Source of the DNA: Buddleja alternifolia
Lineage: Eukaryota; Streptophyta; Magnoliopsida; Lamiales; Scrophulariaceae
Reading direction: 5' to 3'
Assembly: GCA_019426215.1 (NCBI GenBank)
Contig: CM033391.1
Span: 10,280,708-10,344,707, forward strand
Length of the DNA: 64,000 nucleotides
Positions within the stretch are counted from its first letter, which is position 1, and each line of letters begins with the position of its first letter. Made by a program: the position numbers and the translations under genes. The notes beneath the pieces were generated by a model that was not told the origin of the DNA, ran no database searches, and was given only the letters and a program-made list of their open reading frames with translations. Of the stretch, positions 34,256-45,700 are shown in pieces.

Positions 34256-34435
34256 CATGATGAAGTTGTTGACCTTCAAGGTGCGCCTAGTAGCAAAGGG
34301 TTATACTCGACGACATGTGATTGACTATAAGGAAATCTTTTCGCCTGTGGCGATGCTTAAGTCCGTTAGGATACTTCTATCCATATCTTCATATCTCGAT
34401 TATGAGATTTAACAGATGAACGTAAAGACAGCAGT
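34256..34435 (+). pseudogene. RT fragment of Copia element E (left part)
   Basis: It encodes the start of the Copia RT domain: TFKVRLVAKGY, VIDYKEIFSPVAMLKSVRILL, then DYEI, a TAA stop and QMNVKTAV. The homologous part of X is at 12190-12350. The reading stops where the truncated LTR of Sirevirus C begins and resumes at 58666 (FLNG ... YMDQP), so C inserted into this RT. Confidence 0.85.
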
Positions 34436-35933
34436 TTTCATGTTAGATGTTTTGATAATGACAAGATAGGATTTTATGTTAGACCCCAAAAATATTGTAA
34501 GTTTATGTTTTCATAGAACAATTGTACAAGCGTTTGAAAGTTTGTTAATTTTGTTAGGCTTGTGATTTTTATCTTTGTAGATTTTAGACTAAGTATTAGA
34601 TACCGAGTTGCTAATAGAATTCTAGGCGAGTCCATTAGAGATAAAGTTGAAGATCAACGTCTGAAGTTAAGTGTAGATAAATATTTGTTCTTAGCGTCCG
34701 TCAAACGCTAAAGGATTGTTTCAGGGATTTTGAATCAAGCGCTCAAATGACTCAAGTGATCAAGGATCAGATTCACCTGAAATAAATTCTCAAGTCATGA
34801 AGGACTTAAATGCAATCATCAACGGGTATTTATTTCCAACGGGAAATAAATTCAAATGCATTAACTGTCTGATAAGTGCATTACATTTGATAAGCTATTA
34901 TGACCTGTGGACAAGCCACCTTTTGACTAGACTGTCAGATTTCAGAGTTCAAAACCTGGTCATGTCCAATCGGAACCAGCAAAAATTCTGGAATGTCAAA
35001 AATGGATTGCTTAACGCGTTGCGTGAGGTACACATGCCCACATGTGTCCAACAGACAAATCCCAAGAAACTCTATAAATAGTACCCTTCAGCAAACCCTA
35101 AAGATATATATGTACATACACAAGAAAAAGGTCAAAACTTTGCTGAAATTACTTGAAAGAAAAGCTTACAAACTCCATAGCCAAAATCCATCAAGGTTTT
35201 CATAGTACATTCCAAAGACAGTCGTAGATATCTCAAACCTCTTCAAAAAAGAACCCTAAATTCCTATTGAAATATCACAAGTGTTTTAAACTTTCCAACA
35301 TCAAACAAACCCATGACAAAACCCTCAACATCTTTCATCTGAGTGAGAAAGTTTGTTGATTCTACAAGCAACATTTGTGTGAGAGAAGCTTGTTGAAGAA
35401 GATCTCTATTGGAGCTGAACTCTGTGTGATTAACGAGCTCAAGATCGTCTTCCCTTTCATCTATTTTGTACAAGTTTCTGTGTAACTCTTCGATAATCAT
35501 TCTAATGAATTCCTCCAAGTGCAAAGGAAAAGAAGGACGTAGTTGGGATTACATCACCCAGTGAACCTTACAATATCTTGTGTTATTTGTTGTTTTACTG
35601 CTTTACTTTGCATTTTCATATTGTATCTTGAAAAAGCATTCAAAACAATTAAGCAACTAACTCAAGTTCAAAAAAACGCTAAGCTATAAAATCATTTTAG
35701 CTGTGCTAACCCCAATTAAGCGATTGAAACATTACCCTACTTTGGTAATTGTTGAAATCACTAAGTCTAAGTTATCTTACTTTAAGCGCCTGACCTAGCT
35801 CTAAGCTTTCTAAGCGTTCAAATTCTTCTAAGTAATACGAAAACTTTTTAAAGTCGAAAAAGACTTGAGGGTCTATTCAACTCCCCCTCCCCCCCACTTC
35901 TAGACCCTTTCGTATGCCACTTAGGACCATAAA
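34436..35933 (+). repeat. 5' LTR of Sirevirus C (first about 10 bp missing)
   Basis: Homology to the 3' LTR begins at TTTCATG (34436), which corresponds to 57173, so the terminal TGTTAGGAAA is lost. TATAAATA is at 35073-35080. It ends near GGACCATAAA before the primer site. The 60-94 codon frames in it are LTR by-products. Confidence 0.85.
35073..35080 (+). promoter_or_regulatory. TATA box, 5' LTR of Sirevirus C
   Basis: TATAAATA, matching 57809-57816 in the 3' LTR. Confidence 0.6.
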
Positions 35934-35934
35934 G

Positions 35935-35946
35935 TGATATCAGAGC
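35935..35946 (+). promoter_or_regulatory. Primer binding site of Sirevirus C
   Basis: TGATATCAGAGC, then GG, lies just after the LTR. It differs from the tRNA-Met complement TGGTATCAGAGC by one base. Confidence 0.85.
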
Positions 35947-36040
35947 GGTTAAAGTAAGAAACCTAAGTGTTTCCGAGCGTAACTGCTTATTTAGATCCAT
36001 TTTCTAAACTTAGTCACTTTATTTCTTTTAATCTCATATC

Positions 36041-38250
36041 ATGGATTTTAACAAGATCCCTAAGCTGATTAAGTCAAATTATGATTTATGGAAACTTAGA
36101 ACATTTGCATATTTATGTTCTTGTGATAATGAGATGTGTGATGTAATTATAGATGGCCCCATTCAGATCATGAAATTTATAACTAGAGCCCCTGGAGCGA
36201 CTGAAACTACTCCAGATGGTTATTTCGAGAAGCCTAAGTTAGAATGGATGCCAGAAGATCAGAAAAGAGCGAATCTAGATAATGTTGGACGAAGTGCTCT
36301 CTACTCAGCGTTAGGAGACAATGATGCATTGTTCAACAAGATCAAGCAATGTAAGACTTCAAAAGAGATATTGGGTAAGTTGGCTATCGTGTGGGAAGGT
36401 TCAGCACAGATGAAGGAGAACAAGCTATCCAAAGCCATGCAAAGATTTGAGCATTTCAAGATGCAACCCAATGAGACGCTAGATCAATTGGACGCAAGTT
36501 TCACTTTACTCATCACCGAGTTAGCGTCATTCGACGAGGAATTGACCAAGAAGAAAATGGTCAACAAGATATTCAGAAGTCTTCCAAGCAAGTATTTGAT
36601 TAAGACGATTGCCATGAGAGAATCATAGACTTTGGAGACTCTAACTCCAGAACATGTGTTTTCAGAGTTAAAGGCATTTTAGTTCGAATTAGGTGAAATC
36701 AGCGACACATTGACTTCAGCGACTGAATAAGGAGCTTTAATCGTTACTACCAAAAGTAAGGGTAAAGCGATTAGTGAGGTGAAATCAACGAAATCCAATG
36801 AGGAAAAAGAGCTGGCTTTATTGGTCAAGAAATTTCAAAGATATGAAAAGAGAAACCTTATTGGACAAACTTCATTTCAAACCCCTCCCCCTGTACCAGC
36901 GCCTCAGTATCAAGCGCCAGTGTATTCTGCACCTCAACCAGTAACGCCAGTTTCATACCAAGCGCCTCCGACTCCTACTTAGAATCTCTTAGTGCTAGTA
37001 GTTTCCAAAAGGTTATCAACTGAATAGAAAATGAAAACTAACCTTTGCTATAACTACAGGAAACCAGGGCACTACCAAGTAAATTGCCCTTATCCAAATG
37101 TGTCTAAGCCTACAAGGAAGACTATGCGGATAGAAACGAATTCAGGAGCAACCTTTGCTATCAAGGATTTCTAGCGGAATCTGAACTATTCTCCACACCT
37201 GAAGAGGACTTGGAATCATCAGATGAAAGCAATGATGACATCAAGCGACTCAGCTTTAATTTGTCTCATGGCTAGAGATGAAGAAGCGTTTGATGACTCG
37301 CTATCTAAGGTAAACACTTAATTATCTCATCCTCTTTCTTATGATGAATTACTTGACAAAGTAAATGAGTATTATAAAGATTTTCAAGATGCCGCTAAGT
37401 TATACCCAAATCACTTTGATATCATTTCATTGCTCACAAGTGACAAAATGACGCTCAAGGCAGAGTTCCAAATTCAGCAACAATGCATTGAGAAGAATCA
37501 ATCGCTTGAGAGTGAAATTATCCAACTGAAAAGTGATATTGATATAATAGTCAAGAGAGAAGCTGAATTGATCACCAAACTTGCCAAATCAGAGCAACTT
37601 GTCTCATCATTATCCAAAGCGTCAAGGATGCTAGATAATGTGACTGAGGTAACCAAACGTTTTGGTGAAAAGACCGATATAGGTTGCAATAAATTTGGTA
37701 AAAAATGAAAAACATCTAAGGTTACGGCAACCAACAAAGGAAAAAGTGTATTCTTTGTTGAGAAGAGTTTAAACTGTCAAAACGTTGAATGAACCTAAGG
37801 ACAATGGTAAGAGGCCAAATGAGAAGGTCAATACCAACTCAAGCAACAAGGAGAAGACAAAAGTGAATGAGTCACAAAAAAAGGTCCATCCAAACGCTCA
37901 AAAGGTTAAGGATAAACCATCCACAAGTAAATCAAACGCTAAGCGTCAATCGCCAAGAGCGACTCCTAAGCCAGTGCCAAGGAAATACCAGCATCAATAT
38001 CCCCAAAGATTTAGATCATATTATTGATACTATGATGATTATGATTATGATTACGACTATGATTACTATTATAATCGAGGATATTACTATACACCTAAAA
38101 ACACACACAAACACAAATCGAAACCCAAGAAGGCCAATCTTCCCGTAATAAACACAAGTCAAATATGGGCTCCAAAAGTTTTAATTCAAACTAAAGCTAC
38201 GAACTTTGAAGGACCCAAGACAAAATGGGTACCTAAAAAGAATTAGAACT
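36041..38250 (+). pseudogene. gag region of Sirevirus C (decayed)
   Basis: The ATG at 36041 opens MDFNKIPKLIKSNYDLWKLR, a Copia-type gag with a UBN2-like central part (LDQLDASFTLLITEL, MVNKIFRSLPSKY). In-frame stops follow at 36626 and shortly after, then the same frame continues through a proline/glutamine-rich segment to about 36982. The zinc knuckle near 37040 reads LCYNYRKPGHYQVNCPYP, so the second cysteine of CxxC is replaced by tyrosine. A coiled-coil stretch (37430-37700; EKNQSLESEIIQLKSDI) is typical of the long Sirevirus Gag. A Tyr/Asp-rich run (DYDYDYDYYY) follows near 38037-38080 after a frame change. Gag would build particles, but this copy is dead. Confidence 0.85.
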
Positions 38251-40006
38251 GCCCTTTAAATGTAGGTACCTAGAGCCAACACCGATACTTCAGTTTGGTA
38301 CATTGATAGTGGGTCATTAAGTCACATGATTGGCTCAAAGGATCTCTTGGTCAACTATCGTGCAACCAACGGTCCTCAAGTTATATTCTGTGATAACTCC
38401 AAAGGTAAAACCAAAGGTATAGGTATCATGTATAGGGGGAACATCATGATAAGTGATGTATATTATGTTGAGGGTCTTAAGCATAATTTGTTAAGCATTA
38501 GTCAATTTTGTTATAAAGGCTTTGAAGTCAAATTCTCAAGCAACTGTTGCTATGTTAACGACGCTAAGACTAAGTCTACTAAATTAAGAGGAAAAAGAAC
38601 AAACAATGTGTATTTAGTAGATTAGGATTCAACAATAGATAACAACCCTACAAGCTTTGTTGCTAAGAGTCAAAATGAATTGGGTTTGTTATGGCATAGA
38701 AAAATGAATCACCTCCACTTTAAGGCAATCTCTTAGTTAATATCGCTAAATCTAGTAGAGGGATTTCCTAAGGGTTCCTTTTAGAAAAATCACTTATGTG
38801 ATGCATGTCAAATGGGTAAATGAGTCAAATCTTCTTTTAAGAAGAAACTTCATCTATCTACTTCTAGAATTCTTCAACTACTGCATTTAGATTTGTTTGG
38901 TCCTATTCAAATCATGAGTGTTAGTGGTAAAAAGTACTCGCTAGTAATAGTCGATGATTTCTCTTGCTATACATGGGTAGAATTTCTAGCAACGAAAGAT
39001 GGAACTAGTGTCAAGCTCACAACACTAATTTGTCAATTACAAACATTGAAAGTTTTAAAGGTGATGAGAATTAGAAGCGATAGAGGAACTGAATTTACTA
39101 ACCATATTGTTGAGAACTTTTGTACAGATGTTGGAATACTTCATGAGTATTCCTTGCCTAGAACACCTTAATAGATTGGAGTGGCTAAACGACGGAACAG
39201 AACTCTTAAAGAGGCCGCTAGGACGATGTTAGCAGAGTCCAAGCTGCCTCAAAGGTTTTAGGCCGAAGCAATCAATACCGCTTGCTACACTCAGAACCCG
39301 TGTATGATCAACAAGCAACATGATAAGACACCATATGAATTGTTGAAGATACGTAAGTCAAACGTTTCATATTTTCATGTATTTGGTTCAAAATACTTCA
39401 TTCATAACAATGGATCCCAAAATCTAAGGACATTTGATCCTAAAGTGGATGAGGGAATCTTTCTAGGCTATGCTAAGAATGGAAAGAGTTTTCGCATCCT
39501 ATATAAGATCAAATCAAAGGTTGAAGAATCCATTCATGTTGTGTTTGATGATGCTAACCAAGAACCAAGTAAGGTTAATTCTGATGATGTAAGAATTTAA
39601 GATCTTGCCCAACAAGCAACACATATCAATCTTGGTGATGATAGTGATGATGATGAGATTTTTGTGCTAATCCTAAGGTTACTCGTGAGGTTACTAATGA
39701 TGATATTGTTGGAAATGCTAATGATCATGAAGAGAATGATCATCAAGAGCAAATTAGAACTGTGAATAAAGTAGCGACTGTGCAAGAGACAAATGATGGT
39801 CAAGCAATTGATAATCAAGAGTCTCTCAACCCGTTCCAACCAGATCGTAAATAGCTTAGAGATCATCGACCAGAGCTAGTTATTGGAGATATTGGAGCAC
39901 ATGTTAGAACTAGGGCCGCTACAATTAATGAGGCCATGTTCGCATGCTTTCCTATCTCAAATGGAACTAAAGAAAGTGGATGAAGCGCTCAATGATTCAA
40001 GTTGCG
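38251..40006 (+). pseudogene. Protease and integrase part of pol, Sirevirus C
   Basis: A protease-like WYIDSGSLSHMIG (DSG in place of the usual DTG, also found in active Copia proteases) is near 38301. The GAG-pre-integrase motif LWHRKMNHLHF is near 38688, followed by CDACQMGK. The integrase core is HLDLFGPIQIMSVSGKKY ... VIVDDFSCYTW near 38885-38970 and RSDRGTEF near 39076. Stops (mostly TAG) are scattered. The end (LVIGDIGAHVRTRAATINEA) is the linker before RT. The frame at 39991-40006 continues in phase at 50962, after the nested insertion and its duplicate are left out. Confidence 0.88.
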
Positions 40007-40480
40007 TGATAGGAGTCATTTTTACGTGTTTTTAAGCCCCTTTCCGTTTATGTTTTAGGTTCATTTATCGCTTGATTCTTCCCACATGTGCATTTAATTC
40101 GTGCATTAAGTGATTTCAGACCTTAAATGGATACAATCGAAGAACGGGCTGAAAAACGACTTATAAAACAAGTTTAGGCCAAGATGCTTTACACCTCCAC
40201 GACCAAACAAGCAAGAAATAAGTTGGAGTTAGCCAAGATCATGTTTTAGTACCATTTCCGCACACCTGGGCGCCAAATCAGAAACAATCTCCACGTTGGA
40301 ACGCCATTTGGATAACTTTAGAGACCTAATTTGATGAAGTGTCCTTCTACAAATTTTTATAGCTATGTCTTATCTTTACATGGGGACTTGAATCATCCAA
40401 TTCGGAGGTCTGTGGAGGAGTTTATGAATAAAACACTATCCCTACGCTGGAAAATACGAAAGTGGCAGCTCCCATTCTTA

Positions 40481-40641
40481 GTAGGTGGAAAACAAGAGAA
40501 TGGTAGTTCACATTCTTGGTAGGAGGAAAGTAAGAGAATGGTAGGTGGAAAACAAGAGAATGGTAGTTCACATTCTTGGTAGATGGAAAGCAAGAGAATG
40601 GTAGGTGGAAAGAAAAGAGAATGGAAGCACATGTTCTTGGT
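40481..40641 (+). repeat. 60-bp tandem repeat
   Basis: A 60-bp unit (GTAGGTGGAAAACAAGAGAA ... AAGAGAATG) occurs at 40481-40540 and 40541-40600 with only a few changes, and partially once more. A shorter GGTGGAAA-AAGAGAATGG subunit repeats inside it. Confidence 0.85.
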
Positions 40642-41319
40642 TGGTGAATTTTTTTGGCTATAAAAAGAGGATTGGATGCCATCCTACAAACACACTTGAA
40701 AACACATTCCCCACTGGGGGAGCCTAAACACATCCTATCATCATCTTCATCATCCTTAGATTAGTTATGAAGATTATCAAGAACCTTTGAAGGTGAAGAA
40801 ATCAAGAAACATGGAAGAGATGAAGATCGAAGTTCAACCATAAAATATACGAGGGAGTTTCTTAGATTTAGATTTGTTTTTGTCTATGAATATGAATCAT
40901 AATTTAAGTTCCTATCTTTTATCTTTTATGATGAAATAGATTCTTCGAACTAAGGCCATGTTGAGGCTAAATTATGATAATTGAGTTATAAATTGTGTTT
41001 TTCATATTAATTCTATTGTTGTTTTGTGTCTTGATCTTGTTTGAATGCATCATATGCTTAGCTACCATATGCATGATTTATTGCTTAAATTATTCGTTCG
41101 AGAGAAGGTAATTTAAGGTGCAAAAAGGATCATCACATAATCCGTAAAAAATAGGGAATTGCCCCTAGAGATAGGTAGAGATTCCCGGGTGCAGTTAGCC
41201 GGATTAATCCGGGGAAATTCTAGAACTTGAATGCATGATTGTTGGTTAGATTCTCGGATAGACATATCTAGAGAACCATCAATTAATCATAGGATTATTA
41301 CAGCCGAGAAATTGGGTAG

Positions 41320-41328
41320 TAATTATTT
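41320..41328. repeat. 9-bp target duplication, left (TAATTATTT)
   Basis: Perfectly repeated at 50624-50632. Nine bases is the duplication length made by Mutator-like transposases. Confidence 0.85.
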
Positions 41329-41689
41329 GGGAAAATTGGGGAAATAGCCCCATTTTACATAAGCTATTAAGCCTCTAGCCCCATTCCACAAAAATTTTAA
41401 GTGTCTAGCACCATAGAAATTGCACTTTAGTCCCTCAGATTTGCAAAAACAAGCCACTATTTTTGACTAAGTCAAAATAGCTAAAACCAAGCAAAAACCG
41501 ACACATGGCAAGTAATTTTTATTTTTTAAGTATTTATGCTTTGTTTTTATTTTCAATTTGGTCCCTTTAGTTTATTGTGAATTTATATAAACCCATGAGA
41601 GTAATTAGACATATTTTAAAGAAAAGGGAATCCCAACCCGCTTTTATAAATCTGCATAAAAACTTTTATTGCCTTCATAATTTACATAC
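41329..41689 (+). repeat. Left terminal region of the TIR element
   Basis: No gene. It holds the terminal inverted repeat and AT-rich sequence up to ORF1. A TATAAA at 41655 lies about 35 bp before the ORF1 ATG, but I do not see why it should act as a promoter. The boundary between transposon and viral leader cannot be placed from sequence alone. Confidence 0.5.
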
Positions 41690-42452
41690 ATGCCAATTCC
41701 TGCTCATATTTTAAGTGCTTTTATTGATTGTCTTAATACTTTAGAAAACTTAGATTATACTAATACAGAATTAATATTAGAATTACGAAATCAATTAATA
41801 ATTAGAAGAGAACATTGGGTTAATAATTATCTTAACATACCTCCTAGATTAAGAGATCACGAAAACTATATTAAGTACCTTTTAATATTGAATATATTAA
41901 TAGCAGCCTTTTATTAAAATAGCTTCTTCTAATTATAAAAGATTAGAATATCTAGATTTAGAATATAGTTTAGCCGATAGAACCGTAATCTCTTTAGATA
42001 AACATAAATTTATTTGTAGATTTGATTCAAGTTTTAAGCATAATTTACATTCAGAAAATAAACACTTAAATAGTTTAACAGATTTATTTATATCTTTAGC
42101 ATCAAACTTAGAAATAAATAACGCTAAACTTTGTAAAACGTTAGAATCATTAAAAGAAACCGTTTTAATAAATAAAGAAATAATAAAGAAGGGTGAAAAT
42201 AATAATTTAGATTATATTAAACAACAATCTGAGGAAACTCTAAAAATAGTTAAAAAATATAATAAGCTTTTCCCCACTAAAGACGAAATAATAGAGTTAA
42301 AATATAGCTTGGAAAGTAATAAGCTAAAACAATTAGAACTTGAAACTAAGAAAACTCTAAGCCAAGTAATAGAAAAAATAAATAAAGTTGAAGCTCAAAA
42401 CTTAGAAACAGGTAAAACACTAAAAAATATAGAACGAATAGTTAGTGGATGA
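41690..42452 (+). pseudogene. Caulimovirid ORF1 (one frameshift)
   Basis: The ATG at 41690 opens 75 codons to TAA 41915. The homologous reading then continues in a second frame from about 41905 to TGA 42450-42452, so a one-base indel lies near 41905-41915. The full frame would be about 250 codons. The second half (42120-42440) is rich in Lys, Glu and Leu and looks like a coiled coil. Its stop overlaps the next start as ATGA (42449-42452), the arrangement of ORF1/ORF2 in badnaviruses and Tungrovirus. The homologous badnaviral protein is of poorly known function and virion-associated in some species. Confidence 0.75.
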
Positions 42453-42787
42453 ATAGTCTAGACAATAGATTAGAATATAAAAGAGCCATTGAACAAGCAA
42501 ATAAATATCTATATACTGAAGAAGGATTTACTACCTATCAAGGAACTAGTAATTCAGATAAATTGTACCCTAAACTTTGGAATATTCAATTCGCTTTAAT
42601 TCTACAAATATTCGAAAGATTAGATAAGTTAGAAAATAAGTTGGAAAAATTAAGTACTAAAATAGACACAGTATCTCAAGTGATTAAAGGAGATTTACAA
42701 GATAGTATAGAAGAAAGATTATCAAATTTAGCACTAGAAGAATCTGAAAAACCTAAAAAAGAACCTAAAAAATATATATATTGGTAA
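42449..42787 (+). CDS. Caulimovirid ORF2, virion-associated-like protein (112 aa)
   Basis: An intact frame of 112 codons. The middle part (LQIFERLDKLENKLEKLSTKI) is a heptad-type coiled coil. The end is rich in Lys, Pro and Glu and very basic. Size, position between ORF1 and the polyprotein, coiled coil and basic tail match the small ORF2 protein of badnaviruses, which binds nucleic acid and associates with particles. It ends four bases before the polyprotein ATG (42791). Confidence 0.8.
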   Translation: MNSLDNRLEYKRAIEQANKYLYTEEGFTTYQGTSNSDKLYPKLWNIQFALILQIFERLDKLENKLEKLSTKIDTVSQVIKGDLQDSIEERLSNLALEESEKPKKEPKKYIYW

Positions 42788-42790
42788 AAA

Positions 42791-45700
42791 ATGATGAGAT
42801 CATTTAGTGGTACTAGTAGAACTATAAGTGAATCAAGTAATAAAGAAAAAGAGAAAGGAAAAATAAGTAATACTTTCACTAAACGAATGTTTAGAGGATC
42901 AGGAAGTCAAAGCTCAGCTAGAGAAGTAGAATTAGAAGAGATAATAGACGTAGAAGAAAATCTTAATTTATATAATAACAAGGGAATAGATAAGTTAAAA
43001 CCTAAAACATTATACAAAGTAGGAAAAATGGATTTTAACACACATTTAATCAAGAAATTTAGAGAAAAAGAAGTAAAAGTTACAACAAATGCTGAAAATA
43101 TAAGCCTAGTTAGCCCGGAATGTATAAAACAATTAAAACAATTAAAGCAAAAATATATACATTTAGGATTAATTATTGTAGGAATAAAAGGATTAACTAG
43201 AAAGGGAACCGGTGGAAAGGTTTTAGTTTTATTATTAGATAAGAGTTGGTCTGATGCTAGGAGAGCAGTATTTGCTAGTATGGAAATAGATATGACTAAT
43301 AATGTAGGAATATTTTATGTAGCTCCGAACATGATGAAAAGTATTAAAGATATTAATAAAATTACGATAGGATTACAAACTAGAGGATATGAAACATATG
43401 ATGGTAACAACTTAGTAGTTTCTATAGCATTTTTAGGAAGAGTAACCAATAATAGTTTTCCTCAATATAAAATTAATATAGATGGAATAATAGATGGATT
43501 AGCCTCAGTAGGAGTAAAAATGATTAAACCTTTAAATATAGATAATAACGATTTAAATGGAGAAGAATGGGAATTAACCAAGCATTTAGAAGAAAATGAG
43601 ACTGTCAAAGTTCCAGGAGAGAGTGTAATGTATACAAACAGTAGAGGTCAAACTTTTATTAGATTCCTTAATTACCAAAAACAAAATCCCAAAGAAAATT
43701 TAGAAGATCTAGAAGAAGAAACTGATAATGAAACTGAAACATGCTACATGAATATTATAGAAGAAGAAGTTAGAATAACTAGTAGATTTGCTAATTGGGA
43801 AATATTATCTGATATAGAAAGCGAAGAAGATGAAGAGGAAGAAAATATAGAAGAAATAGATGAAGAGATTAGACAATTAGAAAGTCAACTCAAAAATGAT
43901 TATAGACCAAAAAATATGGAAGAAATATTAAGAAAAAATTTTGAGATAAATAATTTAAGAGAATTAGTAGATGAAATGTATTTTGAAGCAATGAATTTAG
44001 ATATCAATTTAGAATCAGCTGAAGAAGAATTTAAACAATATTATAATATTGATTTAGTTGATGATATATGTTCAGGAAAAATAGAATTTGAAAAATTCTT
44101 TAAAAATAAAGAGAAAGGTAATAACGAAGTAGCTTTTATGGCAGATAGTCAAGCAAGTACTAGTAGTAATATAGGAAAAAGAACTAGAGTAGAACCAGAT
44201 TATAGTGAAGTTCCAGCTAGAAATGTAGAAATGAGTGGTAGACCAGAATGGAAAAGTCCCACATATGAATATGGATCAACCCAACCAAATAAATATATAG
44301 GATCAAGACAACCCATAGGAAAAACCATGAGTGGAACCATGTTAGTAATTGAATTAGGAAGTCCACAAATGTGGCCAGAAGAAATAAATATATGGGAACA
44401 ATGTGTAGTAAGACATTGGGAAATAAATAAAAAAGCAGATATGGATATGTTTAACTTTTTAGAAACCTGTTTAGGACCTACAGCATTATCTATCTGGCAA
44501 AGCAAGAAGAAGAAAGATCCTAATAGAATTAATGAAATAAAGGCCTTAGGAAATAATCCTTATAATTTTACTAGTTTTATTAGAACATTAATAATAGGTA
44601 TAGATCCAGGAAGAGAAAATACATTCATACAAGATACAGCACTTAGAAACCTAGAACAACTCACTATAACAGATATGAAATATATTATACCTTTTAGTCA
44701 AGATTTTACAAGATTAATAGGAGAAGCTAATAAAGCATTTGATGAAGAATTATGTAATAGGTATTTTACGAAATTACCACAAGATTTAGGAAAAAGAATA
44801 CATGAAGAATGGATAAAAACTAATGGCAATCTTACAGGATTAGGTATAGGACCTAGAGTACAATATACTTTCTTTAAACTTCAGGAATGGTGTAAAGAAG
44901 AATTTATTAGAGAACAAATTAGAAAGCAATCTTATGAGTTTTGTAGAAAAGCTATATACACCCCACAACAATATGGACAAAAGAATTACTTTAAGCCAAA
45001 ACGCAAAATATTAAGGAAATCAAATAAACCAAAATCTAGTTTTAGACAATATAGGCAAGGAAGAAAGCCACCTAATTATGTTAAAAAGCCATCAACAAGA
45101 AAATGCACATGTTATATTTGTGGAGATCCTAAACATTTAGCTAATAGATGTCCGAAAAGACAATTTAATATGGAAAGAGCAGCCATAGCAGAACAATTAG
45201 ATGAAGACGTAGTAAGTATAGACGGTAATGAAAGTGATAATGAAAGCATATTTAGTGTAGTAAGTGAAGAAGGACCAGAAATTCCAAATATAATAGAATA
45301 TACCTATATGAATAATTCATGTGAACATAAATATATAAATGGAAAGGGAACTATGAGTATAGCCTGTAGTATTTGTAGATTATATCCTGATATGCATTTA
45401 AGATATCAATGCAATATATGTTTTGACGAAATTTGTTTTATTTGTGCTAAAGACGTATATCATATAGAAACAGATGTATCTCTCAAACCTAGTAAAAAAC
45501 TAGAATCTATAGAAGTTCTAAGTCATAAAATAGAGAATTTAGATTTAAGAATACAATTAATAGAATTAAAAATAAAAAATAATGAAAACATAAATAGTCT
45601 TCAAAATAAAGGAAAAGGTGTAGTAATAGAAGAACTTGATGAAATTAACCAACAATTAGAAGAAACTCATTTACAAAACACAGCATATGAACCCCAACTA

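Larger units (their letters stand above)
40007..41328 (+). repeat. Left part of the split LTR
   Basis: Colinear with the B copy: 'TTTAGGTTCA', 'GCTTGATTC', 'ATGTGCATTTAA', 'GCATTAAGTGATTTCAGACC'. No gene. It contains a 60-bp tandem repeat at 40481-40641. It ends with TAATTATTT, the left duplication of the TIR element. Confidence 0.8.

Noticed and set aside
34797..35081. 94-codon frame recurring at 57533-57817
   Set aside because: It is in the paired LTRs of Sirevirus C, with no domain and no conservation in LTRs A and B.
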